64,000 nucleotides of DNA from Perca fluviatilis (lineage: Eukaryota; Chordata; Actinopteri; Perciformes; Percidae): the NCBI RefSeq assembly GCF_010015445.1, contig NC_053116.1, positions 29,536,285 through 29,600,284 of the forward strand. Direction: 5' to 3'. A program made the translations under genes and the position numbers. Below the pieces are notes generated by a model, which was given only the letters and a program-made list of their open reading frames with translations, did no database searches and had not been told where the DNA came from. Within the stretch, counting starts at the first letter, position 1. Every line of letters begins with the position of its first letter. Positions 30,436 to 44,798 of the stretch are shown piece by piece.

Positions 30436-31466
30436 GGGACTGTTCGTTATTTATTTCAAGGACCACCAGAAGAGTTTTGGGACCTTTAGTCAAAATAGAC
30501 ATGACCCTCCCCTCACCAGTAATAATTTTTCTATGACCCTCCAAAACGATTTGGAAAAAAGGCATGACCATCACCCAACAATTTATCAATACCTTCTGCA
30601 CTAGTTTGCATTTGGCAAAGATATACAGAATAACATTGTTTTTTATACAGCAATTATATACACAATTAAGACTCTGCATTCTCATCTGACGCATCACACT
30701 CCTCTGTTATGGTGTGGTGGCCATTTCAGTAGATTTACTCACTAACGTTGTTGTGGAAACACACTCAGCATGGAAACTAAATGCACACTTCCTGCATTAC
30801 AGCATTACTTCAAATAGTAAGTTACTCCTCTAGTAAACTAGTATTCAAATGAAATAAAACAATAAAACATTGAGACCATTCAGCAAAGCACTCTGGGTAA
30901 CATTCAACACAAACTGGTTGTTATGGACTCGTCACTAGACTTCCTCCACTTCGCCGTTTAAACAAAGTGGAATAAACGTAAGTCCAAATCTACACAAAAC
31001 CCGCAATCTATTAGTAAGCTGACATCAAATGTGGCATTTAGGAAACCTTTATTGCAACCTTGGCACGGTAAGATGTCCAGACTAGCAACATTCATTTTCA
31101 TCTTTTACGTCCTGCTGCTCGCATCGTCAGCCAGGAAATATTTTTTTTACTAAAGCAGTATATGAAATCAGATGTATTACCTACCACCATTTAGTTGTTT
31201 TGTGTTATTTAGCTAAGATATTTATAAAATATCTGGTCATGCCAGACGTAATTATTCCACTCATTTTTTAAACAATGCAATTATCCGTTTCAGCCACCAG
31301 GGGGGCAGTGCTCCCCGTGCCCCACAGCCAAACTCATGGGTCAGACCCATCCCCCCACCCCTGGACTAAAAAATGTTGAATGACCCTCCCCTCAACAAAG
31401 AATAAAAAGACATGACCCTCCCCTATTTTCCTCCGGTGGTCCATTCCATAAATCCTGAACGGTCCC
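30436..31466. mobile_element. 1-kb TIR element, possible PIF/Harbinger-type (TTA target)
   Basis: Left end GGGACTGTTCG...GGACCACCAGAAG and right end, inverted, GGGACCGTTCAGG...GGACCACCGGAGG agree over about 40 bp. TTA flanks both ends (30433-30435, 31467-31469). The phrase ATGACCCTCCCCT occurs several times inside. No transposase frame. A 3-bp TTA duplication fits PIF/Harbinger, but short flanks can match by chance. Confidence 0.65.
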
Positions 31467-31834
31467 TTAGGGCCGTTACAGAGTCAATGATCGCAACGCA
31501 TTCGCGGCCTGTAAGCTACCCATCGCGCACGCTCGGCCGCCATTATTGGAAGGAGCAATTTCATCAAACATAGGACTACTGAGTCACATTTTTCGGTATG
31601 TATCAACGTTGTGTGTGTGTAGTCTATGCTGTGTGCCCCCCTCAAGAGGCGGAGAGAGACCCAAATGTATCTATATATTTTTTAAAAACCTGCTAAACCA
31701 TGTTTAAGCGACCTTTTATCAATGTATTGGTCAGTGCTACCCAATCGTATACACTGTACTGGTGGGGAAACACGCCAGCATCTGATAAAAAGAAGTCAGC
31801 CGTCATTAAGCGCGTTTGCTGAAAAAAAAAAAAT

Positions 31835-31839
<5 letters not shown>

Positions 31840-31867
<28 letters not shown>
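31840..31867. repeat. (TA)n microsatellite
   Basis: Short TA array after an A-rich run. Confidence 0.9.
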
Positions 31868-31869
<2 letters not shown>

Positions 31870-32829
31870 AATAAATATATATCAAATAAATGAATAGTGA
31901 AATGTATTGGGCCTGGCTAGTTTCGGGGGAAAACTCAACAGCCTCTTGGCCAAAATGTAACACTCTCAAAGTTACAATATGAAGACACATCCATGCCAGT
32001 ACTGCAATTTGTTGTGTTTATAGTGGCTACCTACAGTTGCAGCATGAATTGTTCATTCTATCTGTTTTCTGATTCTGTTCAGTGTATTTAGAATTTTACA
32101 CAGAGATGACACCTGCAGCAGTGTGCGTCAGACCCATCCTGAGGTTTAGTAGAAAGTGTGGACCCAAGACCTAATAGTGTTACATTGATGTCATATGTTT
32201 TTAATGAGATTAAAAAGTAACCTAATCCCACCTAAAAGAATCTTGTTCAGCCTGCTGTTAAGTTACTCTTAACAGAAGGGGTACTCCTGTGATCTAGTAT
32301 TGCGCTTCCTTAAAGTTGGAGGACAATGCAGCAAAGGCCCAAATATCCTGACTAAGTCCTGGTACGGGTCAAACTTAAAAAACGCTGGCTCCTACATTTC
32401 CTATAATGAAACGTCTATTGTAGAGTTGCGAAATGTCTGGTTCATTGTCTTCAAGTTGAATCAATAATACAAAACATAAGTAATCATGCTAGAAAATATC
32501 AGGATATTTTAGTCAAAAATACTTCCTGTATACATAAAAACATAAGTAAAGTTAAGTTAACTCCCAAGGTGCATTTCAGTAAGAAACATCCAATCACTGA
32601 CCTGAAATTCTTTGACACATAACTCTGGGTCACTTTTGGCTAAATTTGGCAATTATGGCCTATATTTGGAGCCATCTGCCAAGTTGAAATGTGTCAAACT
32701 AATGGCCATAAACCTACAGTATCCTTACATTGTCCAGGACACTCTATGTTGAGGAAAATTAAGGATACTATTGAAATATATTTTGTAGCTTGATTAGACT
32801 CCCTGCCTGGTAAATACCTACGTCTTTCA

Positions 32830-32962
32830 AACTCCACTTCCAAGCCGAGGTAACTTCGATGACATCATCTGGGTTATTTTCTCAGACTTGACAAAGTCTG
32901 TGTATTCCTCCCCATCATGAGTAAACTGATCTATATGTGTAAAATCAGAGGAGTGCCCCTTT
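32830..32962 (-). mobile_element. Fragment of element with AAAGGGGCACTCC terminus
   Basis: On the - strand the right end reads CAAAGGGGCACTCC, then TTTTACACATATAG. It resembles the right end near 11595, including TGATGTCATC downstream. The other end was not found. Confidence 0.45.
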
Positions 32963-34529
32963 GAGTTTACATTGTGGTTGTTTTCTTAATGATGACTTCT
33001 GACTTAAGGTCAGGTTAAGTGCACCTTTTTTTTCAATGTTAATTTTATAAAAGGCTTTGATTGTGAGCTTTTCTTATTACATTGATTATCTGTTGTCTTC
33101 ACTGTGATGAAGAACATCTGCAAACATCTGCACCTTTGTCTGCAATGTATGCAATGCACACACACATATACTGTACGTGTTTACTGTCCTTGGATGCTGA
33201 GCATGTCCGTCTTTTTTACTTGAACGCTCTGCAGAGCTGCTGCTGTAGGATACTGTAAACAGCAGTGAAATAGTACCTCAATTTAGGACATATTTTCTGT
33301 GTGAGCTGTTTTGCATTTAAGATCTTTTAGACCAAAATAAATGTAGTTTGATGGATGCATATGCCTTCTCAGCGTGTGTTTCTGAAATGCTAATGTATTA
33401 GCTGGGAGATACTGTTCTCACTGTGCTTTAGGAATGAACTCTATGTTATCACGCCTTCCTATCTACCTTCTCCACTTTCTTTTCTCCAAACAGCAGAGAC
33501 CTGCAGACAGATAAAGAGGCAGTGATTTATTAGGAGTCAGAAACAGACAGGTGTTCGTTGATGATTTCTGTCTTCCTCTCCCTTCTCCCCTCACAAATTA
33601 AACCAGTGCTGTGGCCTTGGGCAACTCCTGACTTTTATTTTATCTCCTCTTCCTCCTTACCCTTTCTTCACCCTTTCCTGCATTATCTCCTCCCTCTGTC
33701 TCTTTTTTTTACTTTTCTCATCCTTATTTTTTTTAATATACTCTCTCTCCCTCCCTTTCCTCTCTCTTGGCCACAATCATCTTCTGATTGTTATGATTGC
33801 AGTGCGTTCCTCTGCCATGGCCTGCAGGAAGAGTGAGTTAGTACATGTCAGCGAGCACAGGTATGCACTGTGGACACAGGCTGGCTCTTTCACCGAGTGC
33901 TGGAGACCCTTGCATGCATGGGCTGCAAAACAAAGCTCCAAATCAGCCACAAGGTAACGATGCAGAAAACGACACGCTGCAACACTGCATGTGAGGAGAC
34001 TCGCCAGAAAAAGTAAAATGCCCAAAAAACATCTTTTATTTGCATTTCTGAGACTGATCCATTTCTGAGAAGTGTGATGCAGATAAAATGTAGAGCTACA
34101 GTAGGTGATGTGTCTGAAATCAATATAGTATATTAATAAGAATATGTTTGCAATATTGATATGCTGTACAATATGTAGAATATATACAAAATTGTATGCA
34201 TTAAGTTAGAAAAATCCCACATTACCCAATATGATCATTTCATCAGGATACAATTCCACTAAATGCTGATTATCATTTTTAACTGCCACCCATCCCTATG
34301 CAGATTTAATATTATCTAACATTAGCAACAACAAAAACAACCTCAGTTCATAAATATTAATATTCTAACCTGGTATTAACCACTTAAACCTCACTGACCC
34401 CCAGATGTGCAGCAAAACATGCATTTTAAATTCTGGCGGACATCCCAAAGTGACCAAATATTTCTAGTTAAACTTTAAATTCTGCAAAGATCTGAATATT
34501 TTGTTGTTACACCTTTTTAACTGAAACAG

Positions 34530-34560
<31 letters not shown>

Positions 34561-35378
34561 GATACTGTTAGACAGTGTGAATCAAGATATTAAAGCAACA
34601 TTGATTTAAATTTTTCTTTAATTTTTTTGTTTAACAGAACAAGGTTAAGTAAACAACACTGACATATTAGCACCTTGTAAAGTTGGCGAAGGTCATAGTA
34701 AACATTCGCCAAATTTCAGAGCTTTTCTGCTGAAAACCGCTGAGTAAGCTAAAGAAAGCAGTTTGCAGGCCTGAAAACCAACACAATTGTTAAAATGCTT
34801 GAGAGTCTGGATTATCCCATAGTTTGGGATCATCACTATGAGCAACACCTTTCACGATTCATTTGATATATTGTTGATATAAAATATTTATTAGTGCAGC
34901 TTTACAGCTACTAGGGAAGCAAATGGATGTTATATATATACAGTATATATTAGGGGTTAAATATCTGTGTCAATCAAACCAGCCCCATGTTTTTTTTTTA
35001 TAATCTGAAATCATAATTTTATTGTACATTCTACATTATAAATATTTGAAATTGTCAATACTTCTCAGTGATAATAGTAATACAAAAGGGAAATCGCAAA
35101 CAGCTCTCAAGCCTTTAGTGACCTGTTTTTCTCTAACAAAAAGGGGGACAATTAGACATCTACCACAGTCCCGTGTTAAATCCTCCCCCCTCCCAAACCA
35201 TACATTTCATGTTTGATAGGTGAACATAGTTGATTCAGCAGCAAGTGGGGAGCACTGAAAGAGATGAGAGAGCTCGAGCATGGTTTTTTCTGTCACCAAC
35301 TCAGTTTGACGTCTAGTAAAAGCTGCATGAAGGTCCACACACACACACACATACTGTACATTTGTAACGATGAATCTG

Positions 35379-35555
35379 CACACAGTGATGCAAATACGCA
35401 TATATGCAAGTATGCACTTTTGCATGTTAGTCTTTGTGCTTGTTGTGAGTGCACACCTCACACATTCATATAACACAGTTCATGATCACGCACAGTGCAT
35501 ATGCTTTTGCTGATAAGGTGCACATGCACATTGTATACACTCCCACCAAGGAGCA
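35379..35555 (-). repeat. Inverted copy of the dispersed repeat at 22877-23025
   Basis: Reads on the - strand as the 22877 copy: CTTGGTGGGAGTGTATACAA through TATTTGCATCACTGTGTG, with small indels. A (CA)n tract lies just to its left. Confidence 0.8.
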
Positions 35556-35639
35556 ACATTTTTCTCTCCAAGTCTGTCTGCTCCCTCCTGTCTGTCTCTT
35601 TCTGTCTCAAAGCAGGTGCTGAAATGAGACACTAAATAA

Positions 35640-36060
35640 CTATTAGAGTTAGAGGAAGGGCGAGAGAAGGGGAGGAGAATGAGAGAGCACTTCCCCAACA
35701 GTAGCAGAGAGAGGGAGGGAAAAGGAGCGAGAGAGAAAGAGGGCAGAGGAGCTTAGAGAAGGGATCTGCATTGTAAGTAGCTCTGAGAGCAGCAAGTAGT
35801 GGCTGTTTTTCAACCTGTTTTTGTTTTCCCGAGGAGGCGGTGAACAAGAAGGAAAAGAACCAGGCAGAAAAGCACAGATCTGAAAAGTCTGAGCTGAGTT
35901 TCAAAAGAAATACAAACAGAGAGCAGAACAGGGGGGACTGAAGCCGGGAGGAACACAAGGCAGCAATGGATAGCAGAGTCGCTCAGCCTGACCCTGGGAT
36001 GGCATGGATTCACACACAGCTGCTGGCTACCGTCCAGCACACACACTAGGCTGCTAACAC
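35640..36060 (+). promoter_or_regulatory. Candidate 5' region of arhgef19 (weak)
   Basis: A purine-rich, comparatively GC-rich stretch (GAGAGAAAGAGGGCAGAGG and a GAGGAGGCGGTGAAC block) in an AT-rich surrounding. Fish 5' non-coding exons often look like this, and the arhgef19 coding exon needs an upstream partner. Nothing else ties it to that gene. Confidence 0.2.
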
Positions 36061-38457
36061 CGATGAGGTACAGTACTGAAAAACAGCAACAGTAACTATT
36101 AACAAAGCAGAGAAATACTTACACAGTCCATGGTCTTTTGTTCCAAGCTGGAGATTTTGCTGCTTAGTGAAAGTTGAGCTGTGCTATTTGCCTGAGAGTG
36201 CAAGCTCTGCTTTGTGTGGTGCACTTGGGAGAAAGTAGTGCTGTGCAGCTTGTCAGGTGCATTGCATGTATCTGACAACAGAGGTATGAAATGGGTTATC
36301 AAGACCGTGGATATTGTTTTGTCTAAACTAACAAAACAAGCTGTTTATATCAATTATTTCAATATATGCATGTGCATGGCAGTGAAATACAGGATAATAT
36401 GTGAAATGTTTTTTTCCTACAACACAAACGTTGCCAAATATTTAGCACAAGTAGATGCATAAGTCCTGTCAGTGGGATCGTTAGCTTTACTATTCATTTA
36501 TTCCCTTGGAAGAAGTCGCTGCTTGCATTGATAATGTTTCCAGCAGATCCCTAGGCAGTGCAGAGTGAGGTGAGCCTTGAATGTGATGGTTACAGTGCAG
36601 CAATGAGTTGTTGCAGAGCGGGGCAGGTAAGTGCACGTCTGGAGTATGTTGGATGAGGGGTTGTTAAAAACTGTACATGGCTGAAACTTCTCTGTTCTTC
36701 TCCGTGAGATATTTTAGCATAAGACTCACACCTTCTCTGCCACTAGCTTCAGGGCGAAGACAGAGCCCCGGGTTGTTAACTGAGGAGTGGATCCGTGTGT
36801 TTGTGTGCTCTTAAACGTGTGAATGTGTTCATGTACATATGTGTGTTTCCCAGAGGCAGTGCACAGTGGTTTGGGTTTTCTTTCTCCCTGTCTCACTGTT
36901 TGTTTTTTTCACTCATGTGGATCCTCCAGCTGGTCAGAGTTGTTTACACGGCTTCATGAGAGATGAGCAACAATGCAGTTATGACATTAAGCAGCCAGGT
37001 TATGATTTTTTGTATGGCAGTTGTGTGACCCACATGTAAAACACATTACCACCTTCACTATTTTTCACAACATCTTCCAAACTCCATCAGTGAGAGGGCA
37101 GGCTGAGGTGATGTCTGCCATCCCGATGACTAAGTGTATTGCCATGTGAGTTGACTGCTGCTGCTGCTGCTGTGTGTCTGTGTGTATGGATAGTCTGGAG
37201 GTGCATATTTTGGCTGGAGCTGTGGGTGTTTTCTGGATTATCTGATTTACTACGGAACGCACCACCTGCAAATTGGGCAAACGTGTACCAGCACAAAGCA
37301 ACAAATCAGGACCTTGAACTGTTTTACTGCAATTTATTACAGGCTGGATATCCCCTGTATGATGGCAGACTACTGATAACATTTATTCTTTATAGTTATC
37401 ACACTGGCAAAAAAGTGTGAGTGATTTGAGATGATTTGTGATTGAATTTGTACCCTGTGAGCACAGTACTGTACCTTAGATTTCCCTCTGCATGCCTGCT
37501 CATATCACACACTGATTTATAACTCAGCTCAACACAGGGCTCATCCCTTTTCCTACTTCCTCCCCCACAACTGTATGTCTGGAGAGCACCTGCCCCATCA
37601 CCTGCCACTCAGACAGTGGCTGTCTGAGCGTGTGTGTATATGCTGTGTGGAAGCGTTCCAGGATGCCACACCTCACCCTCCTTCTGCCCCATACCTCCCT
37701 CACCTCCCCCAGCTAACCTTGCATGCAAATGCTACCTCTGCTTCTTATGGTGTTTACATTCATAAGGATACACTCAGCTGCTTACCTAAACATGACTGTC
37801 TCTGCTCTGTTTTGCACTAAAATCATTACACACCATTAACTGAAAGCAACCGTCCCTTTAAACGTCAGTGACACCGATATTTTGAGGAGGCCCTGTCACT
37901 TTCCAGGCGTTTTGGCTTGTGGCCTAAATAGCAGTGGCCTTAATAGCCCATAATAGCAGCCCTTGCTCCTGCACGTGTATAGTTGAGCTGCTTTGTTTGT
38001 CTCCTGCTTTGGTTTAGTGGTCAATTTCAGAGGAATGAGCTTGCCGAGTCATCCAGGGAATGTGAAAAAGTATCTCTGTGTGTCAGAGGGTCTCATATGG
38101 GGGGTTGAGTGCCTCTGAAGTTGGACATGCACTTGTCTTGACTGTAAAAGAGACCACCTACTGCGTTAAACCCTGTGCATTTGGTTAATAATAATACAGT
38201 AATGTGATGGCTTTGATTTGTTAAGTTGAAAAGTTGATTTTCTAAGACAAACAAAGAGCTGTAACTGCACAGGCTCTGTCATTTATTATTTAATCTGCAT
38301 TTCAGAGAATATGTGGCCCATGCATGAAGGTTAAAACATACAGAAACTCGAGCCCAGAGGCGATATGTGCCGAGCACTGCCCCGGTTGTGTTGCTGCACA
38401 CCTGTCTGGCACTGTAGCCCTCAGGTTATTTCACATTGGGACTTGGCCAATAAGACG

Positions 38458-38581
<124 letters not shown>

Positions 38582-39714
38582 CACATTTGTAGATAATACT
38601 TTTCTGGCTCAGGAGGCGTTGCTTCTTCACTAAAATGTTAATGTTTTTTTGTGCCTCTTTGCTCTTTTGAAATAAATCTCCGCAGCAACTCTTCTTTCTT
38701 TCAGCGTCTTCAAGGGTGTTTATCTCTCTTTCAATTCATCACTTTAATCCTGATGACGCTGCTGGTATTCAGAGTTTGGGTTTAAATAGTTTATAGCTTG
38801 AGCTCTGGGCTATAGTGGAATCGTTCCTGGATGGTCAGCTCGTTAGGTGTGTTCCACTTTTACCCGATCACATTTCAAAACAACGAGCAGCTCAGTGGAC
38901 GGCTTGTCCATACCTGTCCAAATAATAAAGCAAGAAGTAGAGGCTGGCGGAGGGGGGTGAGGAGAAACTGCTGGTCCTCAGCTGAGAAAAAAAGTGGAGC
39001 AGAGAGCTAGAAAAACAAAGCAAACACAGGAGCAGATGAATGCTGAAGATGCATCCGCAACTTGTTGTAAAGTAGGTCAGCCTCTTCAGTGTCAGTGGCA
39101 AAGGATTAGATTGGAATCAAAGTGCTCTGATTGACACTTTGAGTACAGCAGCTGCCTCCTTTTCAATGAATTTAAACCAGAAAAATAAAAACCTGAAATG
39201 AAACTACAGCAGATACATGAATGGCACATCTTCTTTTAATGTTACTCAGTTACTGCAAAGCTTCTAGTGCTACAGTAACTTTGAGAATGGATTACAGGAT
39301 AAGGCTAGGCGTTTTTGATTCACAAAACGTCTTAAACATTTAAAGGATAAGGTTGGTGATATTTAATATTTTGTTATTGTCAATAAGTTCCATAACCAAG
39401 GACCCAAACCAACAATGCATTAGTCCATCCCTCAACACATTCCTGCCTCCCTACCCTGTGTTTGGCTCTTAGCCCCATTTGTTCCTACTGAAAACGTAAA
39501 TCTTTAAAAATGTGTCACAAATTAGGTTTCACTTTTGATAAAGGCTGAATAATTTCCTTAAACTACCAGTCACTGTTGTTTTTACCAAACTTTACTCAAA
39601 CGCAGTAAACAGTGCATTTAGCTGCGGAGTAACATATATTTGGTGCTCTATTGAGTATTTACAGCTGCAGGATGGTGTATGGTTTGACTCAAAATTAGTC
39701 TCACTTTGCCAGAC

Positions 39715-40147
39715 CTTCCTCGACAGCGCTGCGGAGGAGGGTCTGGCTAGTCCACACAGCATTCCGGGATGGGAGAAAAACATGCTCTGGTTTAGTGGCA
39801 TTTCTTAAAACCAATCACAATCGTCATGGAGAGAAGGAGAGAGCCACAGCGCTGCTGCAAAATAGCCTCGGGGAGGAACTTGTTTCGGTGGAACGTGTAC
39901 GTTCAAAGGTTGTTTTAGTCGTGCAACAGAAAACTCAGATTGGACAGATAGTCTAGCTAGCTGTCTGGATTTACCCTGCAGAGATCTGAGGAGCAGTTAA
40001 CCATAGTCTTCAGAAATCCACTGGAGTTTAAACTTCCAACACAAAGAAAGCGAAAGGTAATGGACATCCAGCCGAAAAAAGTGATATCCGGCGGAATTTC
40101 TGACAGCTCTCTAGCAATCACTGAAGTGGAACGTTGTGGATATAGAC
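39715..40147 (+). mobile_element. Interspersed repeat, copy 1 (copy 2 at 50611)
   Basis: Starts TTGCCAGACCTTCCTC and ends GAACGTTGTGGATATAGAC. It shares with 50611-50996 the blocks ACAGCGCTGCGGAGGA, CTAGCTAGCTGTCTGGATTT and CATCCGGC/ATATCCGGCGGAATTTCT. About 430 bp; no clear inverted ends. Confidence 0.8.
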
Positions 40148-43134
40148 AAACTCAAAATAAACTATAGCCTGTGTCTGTGTGTGTGTGTGTCAACAGTGTG
40201 GCTCATTAATGTGAATCATTTTTGGATAACAATGGAGCTCAATGGCACAGATGATTTGGTTTTTGGTCTTTTTTATTGGAAGGATTGAGCACAAGATAAA
40301 CATAGAAAATCTCTAATTTGTCAAAAAGTTGCTCATTGCTCAGGATCTGCTGCTTTATATCTGGTTTATATCATTGTTAATTAAATATCTTTGGGTTTTG
40401 GACTGATTTTTTAAAAACTATTTCCTGACATTTTATTGAATAAAAAACATATTTTTGAATCCACAGATTAAACGATAATGTACATAACCATTAGTTGTGG
40501 ACCTAGAAGTGTAATGATGGTGCCCTTTGACACATTACATAATGGCTCATCACTTTTATTACATAGTGAGATATCCTTTATTGGAATAGCTGTACGAAAC
40601 ATTAAATGGACTCATGTTGAGTTATTTGTAAAACCACTTTCTTTGATGATGGAGTCAGGTAGGTCTTTGAACATACAGTACTGTAAGATAATGTCTTGAA
40701 TTTTTCATATGTCCATGTAACCTGAATCCTAAATCATCACACTTCGTAGAATCTCATTGCAAACAGATAACCATTGTCTGTCAGAAGGTACTGATTAAGA
40801 GATTTTCTGGATTTACTGCGTGTTGGATCCTTGGCCCTCCATCGACTTGGTAGCTTTTGCGACTTATGACAAAGCACCATAATTAGACCAGGTTATTTCC
40901 ATAAAATTGTCAATAGCTCCTTTGTGTCTTTACTATCCTGGCTGAATGTCTCCTGTGTGTCAGCTTATCTGACTGCAGTTGTTATGGTGGTAGAGTAAAG
41001 CCGGGGGGAAGGGAGGTTAAAGGTCTAAAAGTCTTGTCGTTTACATGTGAGATGGTCACCATTTTTTCAGGCTTTTAAATGAGAGATTGCTGTTTGTCTG
41101 TTTCTGTTAGCTGGAATCCCGCCGGGGCAGACAAGGTCAGGGAAGGCCTCTCTACGTCTTGTCGCTTTCAATCAAAGACTCAAACACACAAACTCACATT
41201 CAGGTGTGCCTTGTGTGTGTCATAGCTTTGTGTGATTGTAAGCCAGGTTGTCAGTATGCATCTTCATAGTGTCTCGGAAGGTCGTGGGTAAATTGCCTGA
41301 GGCTGTAGAGACAGATTAGGAGGACCCACACCATGTGTAAACATTTGGGTAACCCCCCCCCCGACCCACCCACCTCTAACCCACCTCCTCTGTAGCCTCT
41401 GGGGTACTCACCTGTCTGGGTGGAGGCTATAAGAGGAACGAATACCAAAGAAACTCCCTGACCTGAATTCACTCAACCATTCTCACAACATTCAGGCGTC
41501 TGATCTTCCCATGCAGGTTAGTGCATCACCTTGACATCTGGTGAGCTTTCTCTGTTTGGAATTCAAGTTTCGCCGAGGAGTTTGTTTTGATTAAGAGATT
41601 TAGATGTGAAGCCCATTAAAATACCAAGAAGACACTGCCTGGCTTCCCATCCAGCTGTTTTAGGTGTACATTTGAAATGGGCAAAAAAAAAAGTCAAGTC
41701 ATGTGTCAGCTGGGTCGAGGCAAATCACTTGGCAACTACCAATCATCTAATCATAAGGGGAGACACATGGGAGATACATTTAACTGTTTCAGAATATGCA
41801 GAGCCACATCATTTAGTGACAAATCCACCTGCCTACCTCAAATAAGCATAAAAACGTATTGCATGATGTATGACTTTTATCATCAAGTTCCCAGCTGCCC
41901 TTAATTGTTTTTATGTCAACAAGTCATAATTTGCATCCAAATAATTGGATGGAAAACACGCACACAAGACTGCAAAAAGCTGTGGTGAAGATTTGAGGTT
42001 TGTATTTTTAAGCTATTTTAGATCCACAGCAGCCTACCACCATAACTACACCGCCTGCTGCATCACTCCGTAAACACAAGTATATTAATATATTTTGCGC
42101 TGAAAAGTAGCACAAAACTAATAATTTGACATTGCACTGTTTAAACTTTAGAAGTTAGAAGTTGAAAAAATTAGTAGTTCTTGTTGGCAAGTTAACAGTG
42201 TCCCAGTGTTGATAGAAAATGGTACAAAATAGCCTGTGAGGGTGGTTTTCCCAGAAGTGACGCTGAATGATGTCATGTCTTGTCTCGTCAGACAATGCTG
42301 GGCTCTTTAGTCTACTGCTTGGCAATTAGTGGTCTGATGTGACCAAGTTAAACTGCGATCTCACACACACACATGAGCTGGTCACACCACACTGTCGGAA
42401 CACTCTAGTCTGTCTGACCAAACACACCAGACTTACGCTGGAGAGAAACTGTGTGTGGGGGAAGAGACTGACGCTATATGAAGTTTCCACAGTCTGATCA
42501 TTGTTAGATAAAATATTAATTGGTTGGATATCCAGATTTTTATCACACACACCATATCACTGCAAACGATGAAAATAATCCTCCAAAATGTTTTGTTGTG
42601 ACTTCCATCTGTGACTAGTAGGTACTTCAACAACATAGCAAAGCTCACAGTGTTCTCTTACTGAATTAAATGTTCATGTTACCCAATTTCAGATGGCTGG
42701 TAATTTTATTTTGTTTTGCTCTAACCGATCAGTAGCAAGTGCATAGCATCTCCTCTGCAGCACAAGTTGCTATAGGAGCAGTACTCTTTTTGCACGATAA
42801 TCAAGAATGGTTAATAGGTTGACCATTCAATTAAGAATGGTTATTTGTTTAAATTGACTTACAACAACTTGTTCAGCTGTGTCGATCTCATCTGTGCAGC
42901 TTTTTTTCTGACTCTGGCACAAAAAGACTTTGTCCCCACCTCCTTAATCCCGCATACGAAGCTCTGATTGGCTCCATCTGGAACCATGTTTCTTATACTG
43001 TATATCACCACTGAAATTACTGGAAAAAGAACTTGCTTTGGCATTTGTTTTTGACTTCAGAATTAGAGTTTTTAGACTTGATAGCTACTATGGGTTGCAC
43101 CTGGTGGTCACCTCATTGTTTTTCACTAGATAGT

Positions 43135-43294
43135 GTAGAGAGACAGATAGGAAAGGGGGGGTGGAGGGGGGGAGAGAGAGAGAGAGGGGATGACACACAG
43201 CAAAGGGCCGCTGGTCGGATTTGAACCCGGGCCGCTGCCAAGGACTCAGCATACATGGGGCGCACACTCTACCAGATGAGCTAGTGGTTGCCCC
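43135..43294 (-). mobile_element. tRNA-derived SINE
   Basis: On the - strand the head starts GGGGCAACCACTAGCTCATC. It contains an A-box-like TAGCTCATCTGG (43272-43283) and a B-box GGTTCAAATCC (43217-43227), the RNA polymerase III internal promoter layout. A pyrimidine-rich TCTCTCTCC tail follows. The spacing and the body past the tRNA-like head mark a SINE rather than a working tRNA gene. Confidence 0.8.
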
Positions 43295-44691
43295 AGAAGA
43301 CTTATTTTTGAAAGCAGACTGTTCCAGCGCCTGACAGAAATCAGGCCTTAGAAAAGCACAACCTGATGACGTGAAAAGTGTGCCAACTTGTGATGTCATC
43401 TAGGAAAGGTTCATGTTGGTGTTTGAATGGTATGTATGTTGATGTCTGACCAACGTGAAGTGACGTCTGACCGAAGCAAAGAACTAATAAGCCTTGCAGG
43501 ACCACACTGAGCAAAACAAAGTAGATTTCTTACATCCAAGTCACAGACTGACGACTCTTATAAACCGGGCAGATATATTTCATGATCATTTTCCTCTCTG
43601 AAACAATAAACGTCTTTTATACTGCAGTGTTACTGTCACACTGAACGCTAACATTAGCAAACAAAACAGTTCAGAAATGTATTTCCTCACCGTCATGAAC
43701 CACCAACATCTCCAACAGTGAATCCATTTGTTTTAACACTCATCTCTCCCCTCTGGCAAACATCAAACAAACTTTAATTATGCGATTACACAATATTTGG
43801 CCCTGTCGTGAAGCTGAATCAGCAATGGATTTATGCTCATATTTATGTGATACACTCCATTAAAGGATTATTCTGAGACCTTCACAATGAAATTTATCAC
43901 AATTAAAAATGCTCATTGTATGGCTGCTGGCATTAAAGGCATGCCAGAGTGCCATTCATTAACTGCTGTATGCAGACATGGCGTCTTAGAGCAGCCTAGT
44001 GAAATTACAGGGGGAAACACTGGCAGCAAAGTCCATAACAGTCACAAATAACAGCCTGCTATGACAAGGGAAATTACACGTCTTTGGAATTGAAATTTTA
44101 ATAGCGCGATATAATTGTATCAGTGTGAGGAATGTGCAGTAAGTGTAATCGGATGCTTTCATGTTTTGATAAATGTGGTGGTGAGGCTTTATTGTCAGTT
44201 TTTGGGATCTTGATCAAATGAGCAGATAACTAATTTTCTACAAAGAGCATGTTGATTTATGGCGACTTGGCTGTTGATGGAGGATTACGTGAACATTCAT
44301 TCATTAGCATAGTATTGAAAGATAACATGATCATGGAAGCTGAGATACAGTTTTTTCTAAACAATTCATTGTAGACTTGGAAAAACCTCATATTTAATTT
44401 GATATGACAGACTGCAGATAGAGGTAAGTAAAGTTTGGTTAATGATCTACATTTACAGCAGGATTACAGTATAACCAGCCAGTAATCACATTCAGACACC
44501 ATTAAGCTTGTGTCATTGTGTAGCAGTGGTCTGGATGTGTTTATATGGCTCAGTGGCTGCACTATATGAGTGGATCAGTATAAGCAGTTCCCACACCCTC
44601 TCAGGTGTCCTGTGCTCAGGGCAGCCTGGCCCAGGTGATAAAGGCTGCCTTTGTCTGCAGCAGGAAACAGGTAACCATTTGTGCCTGCACC

Positions 44692-44798
<107 letters not shown>

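Noticed and set aside
33558..33836. Open frame with hydrophobic Leu/Phe/Ser-rich product
   Set aside because: Produced by a CT-rich tract; no start context, splice partner or known domain.
37139..37420. Ala-rich frame over a CTG repeat (about 37155)
   Set aside because: Short CTG run only; no exon structure around it.
43135..43294. Possible tRNA gene on the - strand
   Set aside because: A and B boxes are present, but the anticodon-arm region and 3' acceptor pairing are not convincing and a SINE body with pyrimidine tail follows.
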